Positions 18,025-25,714 of a stretch of DNA of 64,000 nt are shown piece after piece (position 1 is the first letter of the stretch; each line of letters starts with the position of its first letter). Source of the DNA: Mucilaginibacter gossypii (lineage in GTDB: Bacteria > Bacteroidota > Bacteroidia > Sphingobacteriales > Sphingobacteriaceae); the NCBI RefSeq assembly GCF_900100945.1, contig NZ_FNCG01000008.1, positions 124,001-188,000 on the forward strand, read 5' to 3'. The position numbers and the translations under genes are program-made. The notes beneath the pieces are model-generated. The model did not search any database, was not told the DNA's origin, and saw only the letters and a program-made list of their open reading frames with translations.

Positions 18025-18414
18025 ATGCTATTCACAGGAAGATTAACCGCAAAAGCAGAAGTAAATGCGGTCAAAGGGGACAAACAGGTAATCAATTTTA
18101 CCGTAGCCATTAACCAAAAATGGAAAAACAAAGCGGGCGAAAAAAAGGAAAAAACCGCATTCGTTGACTGCGCTTACTGGCGCAATTCCGGCATTGCCGA
18201 ATACCTTACCAAAGGCGCAGTAGTGGAGATTTCGGGATGGATGGAAGCGCACGGCTACCAAAGCAAAAAAGACGGCATCCGTGCAAGGCTCATTTGCACC
18301 TGCGATACCATCAAACTTTTTTCATTAGTCGCCAAAGCCGAACCCAAAGCAGAAGAAAAGGAAACCGCACCTTATACCACAGGCGCAGTGGCTGACGATG
18401 ACTTGCCATTCTAA
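18025..18414 (+). CDS. ssb: Single-stranded DNA-binding protein
   Basis: A 129-residue OB-fold SSB. The N-terminus GRLTAKAEVNAV, the core FVDCAYWR and the acidic C-terminal tip ADDDLPF (the docking peptide for partner proteins) are typical. It is shorter than usual chromosomal SSBs, as in plasmid- and ICE-borne forms. It is the first gene of a rightward run that continues through DUF932 into the PRTRC genes. Mobile-element ssb genes often accompany these cassettes and serve DNA maintenance during transfer. Confidence 0.93.
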   Translation: MLFTGRLTAKAEVNAVKGDKQVINFTVAINQKWKNKAGEKKEKTAFVDCAYWRNSGIAEYLTKGAVVEISGWMEAHGYQSKKDGIRARLICTCDTIKLFSLVAKAEPKAEEKETAPYTTGAVADDDLPF

Positions 18415-18464
18415 GCACTATCAATCATTCTATCAAATTTCAAGAACAACAAAAAAATAAAATC

Positions 18465-19532
18465 ATGGGACACAATTTAAATTATAACTCAGCAAATCAG
18501 GAATATAGCTTTTTCAGTGTAAAGGAAAGGGCATGGCACGGTTTAGGTAAAATAGTAGACCAATACCCCACCAGTGCAGAAGCGATAAAATTTGCGGGGC
18601 TTGACTACTTCGTTGAAAAACGACCCTTGTTTACCTATGATACCGAGAACAATACAGGCGACCCGGATACAGATATACTCATCCCTGAAATAGAAGTACC
18701 CAACTATTTTGCCACTATCCGTACCGATACAGAGCAGGTTTTAGGCGTAGTCGGCAAAGATTACGAAGTGGTACAGAATGTAAACGCATTCGAATTTTTT
18801 GATGCGATAGTAGGTGGTGGGGATGGTATTCTATACGAAACCGCAGGGGCATTGGGAGTAGGACAACGCATTTTTATTACCGCCAAATTACCGGGCTATA
18901 TACGTGTCGGCAAAGACGATTTTATTGAAAAATACCTTTTCCTGACCACTTCGCATGATGGCTTCGGAAGCATCACCGCAGCATTTACACCTATCAGAAT
19001 TGTGTGTAATAACACGCTAAACGCGGCAATGTCCAACCATTCGGGCGCAATCAAAATACGTCATACGGCCTCGGCAAACGACCGCCTGAAACAGGCGCAC
19101 ACACTCATGGGCATTAGTTCCAATTTGGGTGTAGAGTTAGAGGGCTTATTTAACAACTGGTCACAAATCCGTATCACCGACAAGGAAGTGAAAAAACTCA
19201 TACAGGTTGCAATGGCTCCGAATAAGGAAGTCCTTAAAAACCTCGAAATGGGCAAGGACGATGACCTGTCTACCACTTATACCAACATGGTAGACAAGGT
19301 GTATGAATATGCGTTTACAAGTCCCTCACAGCAAATGGAAACCACCGCAGGGACGTTGTTTGGCGCATATAATGCCGTTACTGGCTACTTCCAAAATGTC
19401 CGCAACTACAAAGACGAAGAAGCCAAATTTAAATCCATCATCGAGGGAACGGCAAAGCAAAGGGCGCAAGTCGCTTTTAACCTGTGCCGGGATTTTTCAA
19501 AAAATGGTGAAAATGCCTTAATACTTAATTAA
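18465..19532 (+). CDS. DUF932 phage/plasmid-like protein
   Basis: A 355-residue protein of the DUF932 / TIGR03299 type: N-terminal WHGLGKIVDQYPTS, then YFATIRTDTEQVLGVVGKDYEVVQN, then TTSHDGFGSITAAFTPIRIVCNNTL. These segments are the family hallmarks. Members occur on plasmids, phages and ICEs, often with ssb and PRTRC genes. The biochemical role is unknown; involvement in DNA maintenance is inferred from neighbours. Confidence 0.88.
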   Translation: MGHNLNYNSANQEYSFFSVKERAWHGLGKIVDQYPTSAEAIKFAGLDYFVEKRPLFTYDTENNTGDPDTDILIPEIEVPNYFATIRTDTEQVLGVVGKDYEVVQNVNAFEFFDAIVGGGDGILYETAGALGVGQRIFITAKLPGYIRVGKDDFIEKYLFLTTSHDGFGSITAAFTPIRIVCNNTLNAAMSNHSGAIKIRHTASANDRLKQAHTLMGISSNLGVELEGLFNNWSQIRITDKEVKKLIQVAMAPNKEVLKNLEMGKDDDLSTTYTNMVDKVYEYAFTSPSQQMETTAGTLFGAYNAVTGYFQNVRNYKDEEAKFKSIIEGTAKQRAQVAFNLCRDFSKNGENALILN

Positions 19533-19538
19533 TCATTC

Positions 19539-19556
19539 GGGGGGAGCAATCCCCCC
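19539..19556. repeat. GC hairpin between DUF932 and the next gene
   Basis: A 6-bp all-GC stem (GGGGGG/CCCCCC, loop AGCAAT) lies 7 bases after the DUF932 stop. No T-run follows on the plus strand, so it may stabilise or attenuate the operon mRNA rather than terminate it. Confidence 0.4.
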
Positions 19557-19570
19557 ATAAAAAAAAGAAT

Positions 19571-19915
19571 ATGACACGCTCAAATCTTTATATCACTCTT
19601 ACGAATGGCGAAGCCATTATTTGCGTTGCAGACAGCAGTAGCGCACCTGAGCAAGGCTACATCGTAGAATCTCTATTGCTTCCGCTTTTATCTCTTAGCA
19701 ATACAGAAGCTGAACTGGCTTTGCTAAGTGAGCATTGCACCATGAATGAGTTGCGCACCAACGCCACCTACCGCTATGAGATAAATCTCCAAACAAAAAA
19801 CGTAGCCTTTTTTGAGGAGAGATATTTCTTTAAAACGGACATCTACCGCAGAGGGGAAGACCTTACCCGCAGGTACACCGATTACCTTTTGACCATTGAA
19901 AACAAATCCCTTTGA
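19571..19915 (+). CDS. Hypothetical protein in the PRTRC operon
   Basis: A 114-residue alpha/beta protein (LYITLTNGEAIICVAD at the start, a helix in the middle, strands and a helix RRYTDYLLTI at the end). I recognise no family. It sits 38 bases after DUF932 and 4 bases before the next start, so it belongs to the ssb-PRTRC transcript. Confidence 0.6.
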   Translation: MTRSNLYITLTNGEAIICVADSSSAPEQGYIVESLLLPLLSLSNTEAELALLSEHCTMNELRTNATYRYEINLQTKNVAFFEERYFFKTDIYRRGEDLTRRYTDYLLTIENKSL

Positions 19916-19919
19916 AACC

Positions 19920-20612
19920 ATGAAAAGAATAACGTTAAAACTGTACAGCTTTAATGAACTGGACAGGGATGCCAAACAAAAAGCCCTGACCACCTACCGG
20001 GATTTGAATGTAAATTTTGATTGGTGGGACGATGAATTTGAGGATTTTATAGAACTGTGTTCTTACATAGGGATAGCTGTTATCAAAGATAAAATCAAAT
20101 TCAGGGGCTTTTATTCACAGGGGGACGGTAGCGGTTTCTCGGCAAAAGTGGACATGCCTAAACTGATTACTGCCATAGAAAATCAAACATGGAAAGACTA
20201 TGCCCCTATGCAGGAATTTCCATTTACTGCGCCCGGCATTAACCGCAGGGTATTACCGCTATTGGCGAAGAATATCCTACCCAATGAACCGCAGATAATC
20301 AGCAGGTCACAGCAATACGGAGTAGTGGTGGATTTAGGGGTTTATGTCATTAATGAAAACGGCAGGGAACACGACAACGTTTTTGAGGAACTGGACAAAC
20401 TGGAAGAATGGCTACGCAAAATAGCCGAAGTACTCAACCGCTACCTCTATACCACCCTTGAAAAACAATACGAATTTTTATGCAGTGATACAGCCATTAA
20501 AGAGAGCATTCTAAATAATGACTACCTCTTTACCGCAGACGGCAGGTCTGCCAACTATCTGGAGCAATTAACAAAAAGAAAACCCATTAATCTTAAAAAT
20601 CATGACCACTAA
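19920..20612 (+). CDS. Conserved hypothetical protein in the PRTRC operon
   Basis: About 230 residues from the Met at 19920. That start lies 4 bases after the preceding stop; an in-frame upstream Met at 19896 would overlap that gene. The N-terminus KRITLKLYSFNELDRDAKQKAL and the segment FDWWDDEFEDFIELC are distinctive. I associate this type with mobile-element loci in Bacteroidota without a known activity. Its stop overlaps the start of PRTRC protein E by 11 bases. Confidence 0.65.
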   Translation: MKRITLKLYSFNELDRDAKQKALTTYRDLNVNFDWWDDEFEDFIELCSYIGIAVIKDKIKFRGFYSQGDGSGFSAKVDMPKLITAIENQTWKDYAPMQEFPFTAPGINRRVLPLLAKNILPNEPQIISRSQQYGVVVDLGVYVINENGREHDNVFEELDKLEEWLRKIAEVLNRYLYTTLEKQYEFLCSDTAIKESILNNDYLFTADGRSANYLEQLTKRKPINLKNHDH

Positions 20613-21156
20613 CTTTTTTCAAAATATAGCAAGCCTTAACGTTCCCGGCATTTGGAGAATAGGGATTAGCACAGACGACAAAGGCAATATCAAAATAACA
20701 GGCTTATTTAATATCCATAATAACGGCACACAAGCTGCCAAAGTTGTACCACCATTTATTATCAGCGGGACAGCCGAGGAAATGGATAGTTGCTTTTTTG
20801 ATACCATCACCAAACCCGTACAGGAAACAGCAGGTGTGTTTCATAATATGGAAGATTACCGCAGGGGATTGGATAAGGCGAAAAACCTGTCCAAAGCGAC
20901 AACTGCAAAACCAACAGGCCCCGCAACCGGGAAAAGCCCCGACCAGGAATTGCCCGACCCGAAAGCCGAAAAGAAAAAGGCATACGAGGCTATCTTAAAA
21001 ACCATAGGCGAGTTACAGGCAGATTGTAAATATGAAGAAGCCATAGCCCTCCTACCAACCATTGAGGAATACCCCGACAAGGAGACGGAACTCAAAAATC
21101 TGAGAACCGACCTTAACCGCAAAAAGGAACAGTTATCACAAATCAAATTATTCTAA
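20602..21156 (+). CDS. PRTRC system protein E
   Basis: A 184-residue protein matching the PRTRC protein E architecture. The N-terminal domain starts FFQNIASL and includes KVVPPFIISGTAEEMDSCFF. A charged linker (KAEKKKAYEAI) follows, then a C-terminal helical and coiled segment. PRTRC stands for ParB-related, ThiF-related cassette, found on plasmids and ICEs. The function of E is unknown. It is directly upstream of the ubiquitin-like protein C. Confidence 0.75.
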   Translation: MTTNFFQNIASLNVPGIWRIGISTDDKGNIKITGLFNIHNNGTQAAKVVPPFIISGTAEEMDSCFFDTITKPVQETAGVFHNMEDYRRGLDKAKNLSKATTAKPTGPATGKSPDQELPDPKAEKKKAYEAILKTIGELQADCKYEEAIALLPTIEEYPDKETELKNLRTDLNRKKEQLSQIKLF

Positions 21157-21175
21157 CCTCTAAAACGATACGATT

Positions 21176-21391
21176 ATGTTTAGCGACTTATTACCACGGG
21201 TTTTTATCCATAAAGAAAATGGACAGGAAATAACCCTGACCGACCCCGATATAAACCTTAGCCCTGATGAGGTATGCGATTTTTACAGCACCCTCTATGC
21301 TATACTCACCACCGCAAAAATTGTCGGGCCTGAGTTTAAGAATGACAAAGCTGAATACCAGTTTGTCACCACATTAGGAACAAAAGGATAA
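21176..21391 (+). CDS. PRTRC system protein C, prokaryotic ubiquitin-like protein
   Basis: A 71-residue protein of the PRTRC C / Prok_Ub type. It is a small beta-grasp candidate with PDINLSPDEVCDFYSTLYAIL in the middle and a C-terminal Gly (TTLGTKG) that needs no processing. In the family it is predicted to be activated by the ThiF-like E1 and passed to the E2-like protein B, both encoded 1-2 kb downstream. No JAB-type deubiquitinase (PRTRC A) is seen here, which agrees with a ready-made C-terminal Gly. Conjugation itself is an inference from the gene set. Confidence 0.8.
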   Translation: MFSDLLPRVFIHKENGQEITLTDPDINLSPDEVCDFYSTLYAILTTAKIVGPEFKNDKAEYQFVTTLGTKG

Positions 21392-21393
21392 TC

Positions 21394-21570
21394 ATGAAAG
21401 ACACATCAAAGGCAGGCTTTATAAGCCTGCCTAAATCAAAAAGACAATGCAAACTATACCATCAATTAGGAAAATTCGCAGAAAGCCTCAACGAGTTGCC
21501 CGACACACAGGCGGTACTAAAGGACAAAGCCAAATCAGCCCCCTTGCCTCATGTACCGATGGTTTTTTAA
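21394..21570 (+). CDS. 58-residue hypothetical protein in the PRTRC operon
   Basis: A short ORF starting 2 bases after the protein C stop, with an AGGA-like site 7-10 bases upstream of ATG. Its composition is convincingly protein-like (KLYHQLGKFAESLNELPDTQ). The overlapping frame used for the longest version of the next gene is Arg/Ser-rich and looks spurious here. Two 9-bp hairpins lie within it, at 21411-21431 and 21557-21577. The second covers its stop codon. Confidence 0.6.
   Translation: MKDTSKAGFISLPKSKRQCKLYHQLGKFAESLNELPDTQAVLKDKAKSAPLPHVPMVF
21411..21431. repeat. Perfect hairpin at the start of the 58-residue ORF
   Basis: GGCAGGCTT/AAGCCTGCC with a 3-base TAT loop, 6 codons after the start. 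It could slow translation or act as an attenuator. No T-run follows. Confidence 0.4.
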
Positions 21571-21577
21571 ACCATCG
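21557..21577. promoter_or_regulatory. Perfect hairpin over a stop codon, just before the next start
   Basis: CGATGGTTT/AAACCATCG with loop TTT includes the TAA of the 58-residue ORF and ends 4 bases before the ATG at 21582. Ribosomes finishing the small ORF would melt it, which suggests translational coupling. Confidence 0.45.
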
Positions 21578-21581
21578 CTTT

Positions 21582-22529
21582 ATGCCTTTGTGCGAACCGG
21601 GAAAGGAATTGCCGGAACAGGTGCGTACCGAAACGGAGTTTTTTAAGTCAGCAGATAGTCTGTGTCAGGTACACGGATTTGCGCAAGCCGGTTTTAAGGC
21701 AATGCCATATCCTTATAATATCCTTTTAACATATAGGGATTTGGAAACCAAGCTGAACAGGCAGCCTTATGATAACGAACTCTATATTACCCGTGGATGG
21801 CTTGACCATGCGGTTACTTTAGCCACCAAACAGGTTTATGAAGTTGGTAACACGCTTTATTATATCCCTGTTATACCGCTTTTTCTCTTTTTAAGGCACA
21901 GAGAAAACAAAGCAAGCGGTATGCTTTTGCTTGCCGTGATGTCTTATTTGTATCGGGAAGCTGGCATTCCTTATTACAGGGATGAGGGCAATTTTATCAA
22001 TGGTGAATACGAAATGAACAAGGAGTATTTTTTGGAGTGTGTGAATGAAAATCCCGATGAATACGAGGAAGATATATCGGATATCATACGAAATGATATA
22101 TGCGGGGACATCATGCAACGCAAAATACATAACCGTTATCACTTGGATAATTTTACCAAAACCGTTGAGTGTTTTAAGCCTCAAAATGCGTTTGACGAAG
22201 AATGTTTATTAGTGGCTAAAGAAGCGTTAGCCTTATACCTTGAATTTCCGAATAGTTCCGTTTTTCAGCATATTGACGAACCCGAAGATTGGGACGAAGT
22301 TGCCATACCTGAAAGCTATGTCTCCTTTATCGGGGATGGTAAAGGATGGGTTTATGAAACAATAGAACGTCAAATTAATGACTACTTAGGCAACTTCTCT
22401 GAAATGCTTTTACCAACCTGTGTTCAGGTTTTTGACGGCACAACAATAGAACATAAAACCCTTGAATTTGAATACCGTCTTTTTGAATTGATAACAGACC
22501 TCTGCAATATTTTATTTGAATTACCATGA
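21582..22529 (+). CDS. PRTRC-associated protein (possibly protein F)
   Basis: A 315-residue protein from the Met at 21582. The open frame extends back to 21447, but that part has out-of-frame composition and overlaps the 58-residue ORF. Features are ELYITRGWLDHAVTLATKQ, YYIPVIPLFLFL and a highly acidic middle (NENPDEYEEDISDI). Its place between protein C and protein B fits PRTRC protein F, but I cannot confirm the family. Its stop overlaps the start of protein B by 4 bases. Confidence 0.6.
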   Translation: MPLCEPGKELPEQVRTETEFFKSADSLCQVHGFAQAGFKAMPYPYNILLTYRDLETKLNRQPYDNELYITRGWLDHAVTLATKQVYEVGNTLYYIPVIPLFLFLRHRENKASGMLLLAVMSYLYREAGIPYYRDEGNFINGEYEMNKEYFLECVNENPDEYEEDISDIIRNDICGDIMQRKIHNRYHLDNFTKTVECFKPQNAFDEECLLVAKEALALYLEFPNSSVFQHIDEPEDWDEVAIPESYVSFIGDGKGWVYETIERQINDYLGNFSEMLLPTCVQVFDGTTIEHKTLEFEYRLFELITDLCNILFELP

Positions 22530-23242
22530 GAGAGAATATAACCCAACAGTTCGGCAATTTATACGAACCGTTAAAAGCCCTGTTAATTTACAGGAACAGC
22601 GAAAAGAAAAGCATTTACGTGGAAGCGTTTGATATGGATCAGCATGGTAAACCCATCAATGCCCATCCTTTGACTGTGCAGGAAAGTATTTCCTTAGCCA
22701 AAGCTTTAGATACTTCAGAGGATTTACAGACCAGCTTTTTAGACCCCGTTGGTTTGATGCCTAACAATGTATTGTACATTAACAGAGGGCGCAATGCCTT
22801 TGCCCTTTGGCACACACCCAGTCAAAAGGTGAGGCTTTTATTTAAGGAGGGTTTGGCTATTCCCAATGGTGAGGCATTTGTACCGCCGATGGTATGGAAA
22901 GCAACCAAGACCACCCTATATGTCTATGCGCTGAATAATAATGACCCTTTAACGCTGAATAGTTCTTTGTGCCAATCCCCTTACTTTAATATTTATGGTG
23001 ATGGCAAGGTATGCCTCGGCACGGTCAGCATACAAATACCGAAAGATTGCGGACTGGAGGAATTTATGCGCCAATGGCAGATTTACTTTTTCAACAGTTT
23101 TTTCAGCCATACGCTCGGGGGAGGTAGTCCTATTAAAGGCAACATTGTCCAGTTATGGCAAAAGCTAATGAACACCGATACCCCATTCCCTTTAGAGAAA
23201 TTGAACCCGATTAAAACCACCCTCAAAGCATTAATCAAATGA
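22526..23242 (+). CDS. PRTRC system protein B, E2-like (Prok-E2 family D)
   Basis: A 238-residue protein. The segment SPYFNIYGDGKVCLGTV (from residue 151) parallels the eukaryotic E2 active-site pattern HPN…G-x-[IV]-C-L, with Cys163 as the predicted thioester Cys and Asn155 in the HPN position. Upstream strands VLYINRGRNAFALWHTPS are typical of PRTRC B. In the family it would accept the ubiquitin-like protein C from the ThiF-like E1. It overlaps the E1 gene start by 4 bases, so the two are made together. Targets are unknown. Confidence 0.82.
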   Translation: MRENITQQFGNLYEPLKALLIYRNSEKKSIYVEAFDMDQHGKPINAHPLTVQESISLAKALDTSEDLQTSFLDPVGLMPNNVLYINRGRNAFALWHTPSQKVRLLFKEGLAIPNGEAFVPPMVWKATKTTLYVYALNNNDPLTLNSSLCQSPYFNIYGDGKVCLGTVSIQIPKDCGLEEFMRQWQIYFFNSFFSHTLGGGSPIKGNIVQLWQKLMNTDTPFPLEKLNPIKTTLKALIK

Positions 23243-24042
23243 AAGCATTAACCAATATACATTTTACAGAACCTGTTTTACTTGACCCAACAAATCCCAT
23301 CACTGTTAACCTTATCGGTGCGGGCGGGACAGGTCACCGCATGTTAACCGAACTCGTCAGGGCGCATTCCTGTCTACAGGGATTGGGAAAACCCGGACTG
23401 CAGGTAAACGTTTTTGATGATGACATCATTACCGATGCAAACCGGGGCAGGCAAATGTTTGCCAAATCTGAAATAGGCTATTTAAAGTCGGTTACCTTAA
23501 TCAACCGCATTAACCGCCATGAGGGAACGAACTGGAAAGCCGTACCTGAAAAATTCGGCACTAAAACCCTGCACCTGTTACCGAATGCAGGGAAAGCCAA
23601 TATCTATATCACTTGCGTAGATACCGTCAGTGCAAGGTTTGACATTGCTGATGCTTTGCGAAAAGTTTGCAGGGATAGCCGTAGCGACCGCGCCAAACCT
23701 TTTTACTGGATGGATTTAGGCAACAGCCGTTTTACAGGGCAATTGGTATTAGCTACGCTTTGTGAAATCAAACAGCCCGAATCGGAACGATTCAGACCAG
23801 TAGGCGTTTTGCCAAAGGTGACCGATGAATTTAAAGATTTGTTGGAACAGGTGGACGACAGGGAAGAGCCGAGTTGCTCACAGGCGGAAGCACTACGTAA
23901 ACAGGATTTGTACATTAATACGGTATTAGCGGTTTACGGTGCGGAGTTATTATGGCAATTGCTCACCGATGGTATGATTGAAAACCGTGGGTTGTTCCTC
24001 GACATCAAAAAATTCAAAATCACCCCCTTAAAAGTAGCTTAA
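23239..24042 (+). CDS. PRTRC ThiF-family E1-like adenylating protein
   Basis: A 267-residue ThiF/E1 fold protein. The nucleotide-binding loop NLIGAGGTGHRM is at residues 24-35, VFDDDIITDANRGRQ (residues 58-72) carries the expected Asp, Asn and Arg, and YITCVDTVSARFD follows. Cys213 in EEPSCSQAEALRKQ is the candidate catalytic Cys. It would adenylate the C-terminal Gly of protein C and pass it to protein B. A diverged copy of its last 70 residues occurs in the gene at 27075. Confidence 0.88.
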   Translation: MKALTNIHFTEPVLLDPTNPITVNLIGAGGTGHRMLTELVRAHSCLQGLGKPGLQVNVFDDDIITDANRGRQMFAKSEIGYLKSVTLINRINRHEGTNWKAVPEKFGTKTLHLLPNAGKANIYITCVDTVSARFDIADALRKVCRDSRSDRAKPFYWMDLGNSRFTGQLVLATLCEIKQPESERFRPVGVLPKVTDEFKDLLEQVDDREEPSCSQAEALRKQDLYINTVLAVYGAELLWQLLTDGMIENRGLFLDIKKFKITPLKVA

Positions 24043-24052
24043 CCCGATACCT

Positions 24053-24232
24053 ATGAAAATCATTGATATAGACGGCAAAGAGATTGCCGTTACAGATTTG
24101 GATTTGGCGATTATGCAGGCCGACGACTACCGCCATTACATGCATTCCGACCCTACTTACAAAGCTTTTGATGAAAGACAGCAAGCCTATTGGGAGGATG
24201 TTTATCAAAAATTACTTGCCTTGAAAGCCTGA
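24053..24232 (+). CDS. 59-residue protein at the end of the PRTRC operon
   Basis: A short ORF 10 bases after the E1 stop: KIIDIDGKEIAVTDLDLAI, then an aromatic-rich helix DDYRHYMHSDPTY and WEDVYQKLLALKA. It is clearly protein-like and part of the cassette, because a remnant of its 3' end (WKDVYQKLLLLKK) follows the duplicated E1 tail at 27588. Function unknown. Confidence 0.7.
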   Translation: MKIIDIDGKEIAVTDLDLAIMQADDYRHYMHSDPTYKAFDERQQAYWEDVYQKLLALKA

Positions 24233-24241
24233 AAAAAATCG

Positions 24242-24287
24242 CGCCAACCTGCCACTTGCTCCTTAATCCGCAACAGGCAGGATGGCG
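24242..24287. repeat. Stem-loop A with conserved loop
   Basis: CGCCAACCTGCC/GGCAGGATGGCG (one mismatch) encloses the 22-base loop ACTTGCTCCTTAATCCGCAACA's core. The same loop, with a different but again complementary stem, occurs at 27641-27689. It lies just after the 59-residue gene. Confidence 0.7.
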
Positions 24288-24393
24288 TGTTTGGTCGCCT
24301 GACTTTCCCAAAAGCAAAGCCTCCCTTCGGGCACAATTGCTTTTCGGAAATACAGGCATATTTCTCTTTTTAGATTTTCTTGCATGGTCGCGC

Positions 24394-24448
24394 CGCCGCC
24401 TGTTTGGCTGCCGTTGGGGGGTATGTTTAAACAGGCGGCGCTTATTTT
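24394..24448 (+). terminator. Hairpin with T-run, probable end of the PRTRC operon
   Basis: A 12-bp stem CGCCGCCTGTTT/AAACAGGCGGCG (24394-24405 with 24429-24440) with a 23-base loop is followed by CTTATTTTTT. The long loop is unusual for an intrinsic terminator, but the position and T-run fit. The surrounding 24288-24555 shows no gene. Confidence 0.5.
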
Positions 24449-24555
24449 TTAACGGGTGGTTTTTAAGGTAATGGCATCCATTTTTTATTTCCATTTAAAT
24501 TGCTTATTTTAGGGTTTAACGTAAAAATCGGTGCAAAATTTAATTACTAAAAATC

Positions 24556-24747
24556 ATGTCCTACAAGAAAATTTTAGTGCCGGGCGACCCTTATATGGTT
24601 GCCGCCTTTTACGGCACCTCGTCTGATGGCTTTACGCCAAACCAACCTTTAATCCTGTTCTCCAGAGAAACCCGGATGGCCTGCCTCCGTTTTATCCGGC
24701 AAGTGTTCGACCAGGGCAATAACTGTTTTAAGGTGGATTTTAAATAA
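24556..24747 (+). CDS. 63-residue hypothetical protein
   Basis: A small protein (SYKKILVPGDPYMVAAFYG at the start, then TRMACLRFIRQVFDQGNN and FKVDFK). It lies 48 bases before the RES-like gene on the same strand and may be its partner. It does not look like the usual Xre/MbcA-type antitoxin of RES toxins. The family is unknown. Confidence 0.5.
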   Translation: MSYKKILVPGDPYMVAAFYGTSSDGFTPNQPLILFSRETRMACLRFIRQVFDQGNNCFKVDFK

Positions 24748-24795
24748 AACAGGACGGCTTAAAGATTAGCCTGCATATAATGCTAATTTTAGGCT

Positions 24796-25677
24796 ATGAA
24801 CGATACCCTGAAATTTCTGGATAGTATCAAAGACCGGCTGGAAGAAGTCCCCTATGAGGAAATCTACCAGTCGGTTGCTGCTATGCGCGATAAATTTGTG
24901 CCCTTCGCGCTTATAAAAAAGGGCGCTTTTATTGATCGGGTAAGGGTTCATAAAAAGCCTGATGACTTGTTTCTGAAGGAAGTGGATATAAGTTATATCC
25001 ATGACCAGGAAATCATCGATAATTATGTGGGTTACGGCAGGGCCAATAAAGAAAAACAGGCGGTGTTTTATGGGGCAGTTCTCTCTCCCAAAATCGAACA
25101 TCCCCGTGTAGTCGCCTATTTTGAAACCTCATCCTTATTAAAGCACCTGGATCAGTACCCTGACGTTACCGAGTATTTCACGCTGAGCCGATGGCGGGTG
25201 ACACAGGATATTGAAGTGATGGAAGTGATCTTCAGCGATGAGGCGCTCAAGGTGAGCGAATACGCGCAAATGTCGCTGGCCAACCAGTTGAAAAACTATA
25301 AACACCTGCCCTTAGCTGCTGAATATGAAGAACAGGGACGGTTTTTTGCCAATCAGTTTGCCCGCAACGATATAAAGGAAGGCCAGGATTATAAGTATAA
25401 AATAACTGCGGCTTATGTCAATTACATTTGGGCAAAGAGCCACCTGAAAGGGGTAACCTATCCAAGCGTTCAATCCAAATACCTCGGTCAGAATGTTGCC
25501 TTATTACCTGAACTGGTCAACAGTTCCCTGCAACTGGAGGCCCCGGTGGGTATCTTTAAGTTTGAAAGAAAGGGAGGCATTAATCAACCCGTTGACAGCA
25601 CGAAGGTGGCGATGAATCTGGGTAAGGATAATACCGCATTCATTTTTAAAGATTACTATGATGGAGAATTCAGATAA
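24796..25677 (+). CDS. RES-fold domain protein 1
   Basis: A 293-residue protein with the RES-like pattern: Arg in VGYGRANKEKQAVFYGA, Glu in VVAYFETSSLL and Ser in VTYPSVQSKYLGQNVAL. RES toxins of toxin-antitoxin systems degrade NAD+. This protein is longer than the classical RES toxin (about 150-230 residues) and has an extra N-terminal helical part. It converges on a second RES-like gene. NAD-degrading activity is an inference from the R-E-S pattern. Confidence 0.6.
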   Translation: MNDTLKFLDSIKDRLEEVPYEEIYQSVAAMRDKFVPFALIKKGAFIDRVRVHKKPDDLFLKEVDISYIHDQEIIDNYVGYGRANKEKQAVFYGAVLSPKIEHPRVVAYFETSSLLKHLDQYPDVTEYFTLSRWRVTQDIEVMEVIFSDEALKVSEYAQMSLANQLKNYKHLPLAAEYEEQGRFFANQFARNDIKEGQDYKYKITAAYVNYIWAKSHLKGVTYPSVQSKYLGQNVALLPELVNSSLQLEAPVGIFKFERKGGINQPVDSTKVAMNLGKDNTAFIFKDYYDGEFR

Positions 25678-25714
25678 TCGTTGACCTAAGGCAAGATTAA
25701 GAAAAGTACGTTTA

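Noticed and set aside
21447..21581. Upstream extension of the 315-residue PRTRC gene
   Set aside because: The extra N-terminus is Arg/Ser-rich and overlaps a better-supported 58-residue ORF in another frame.
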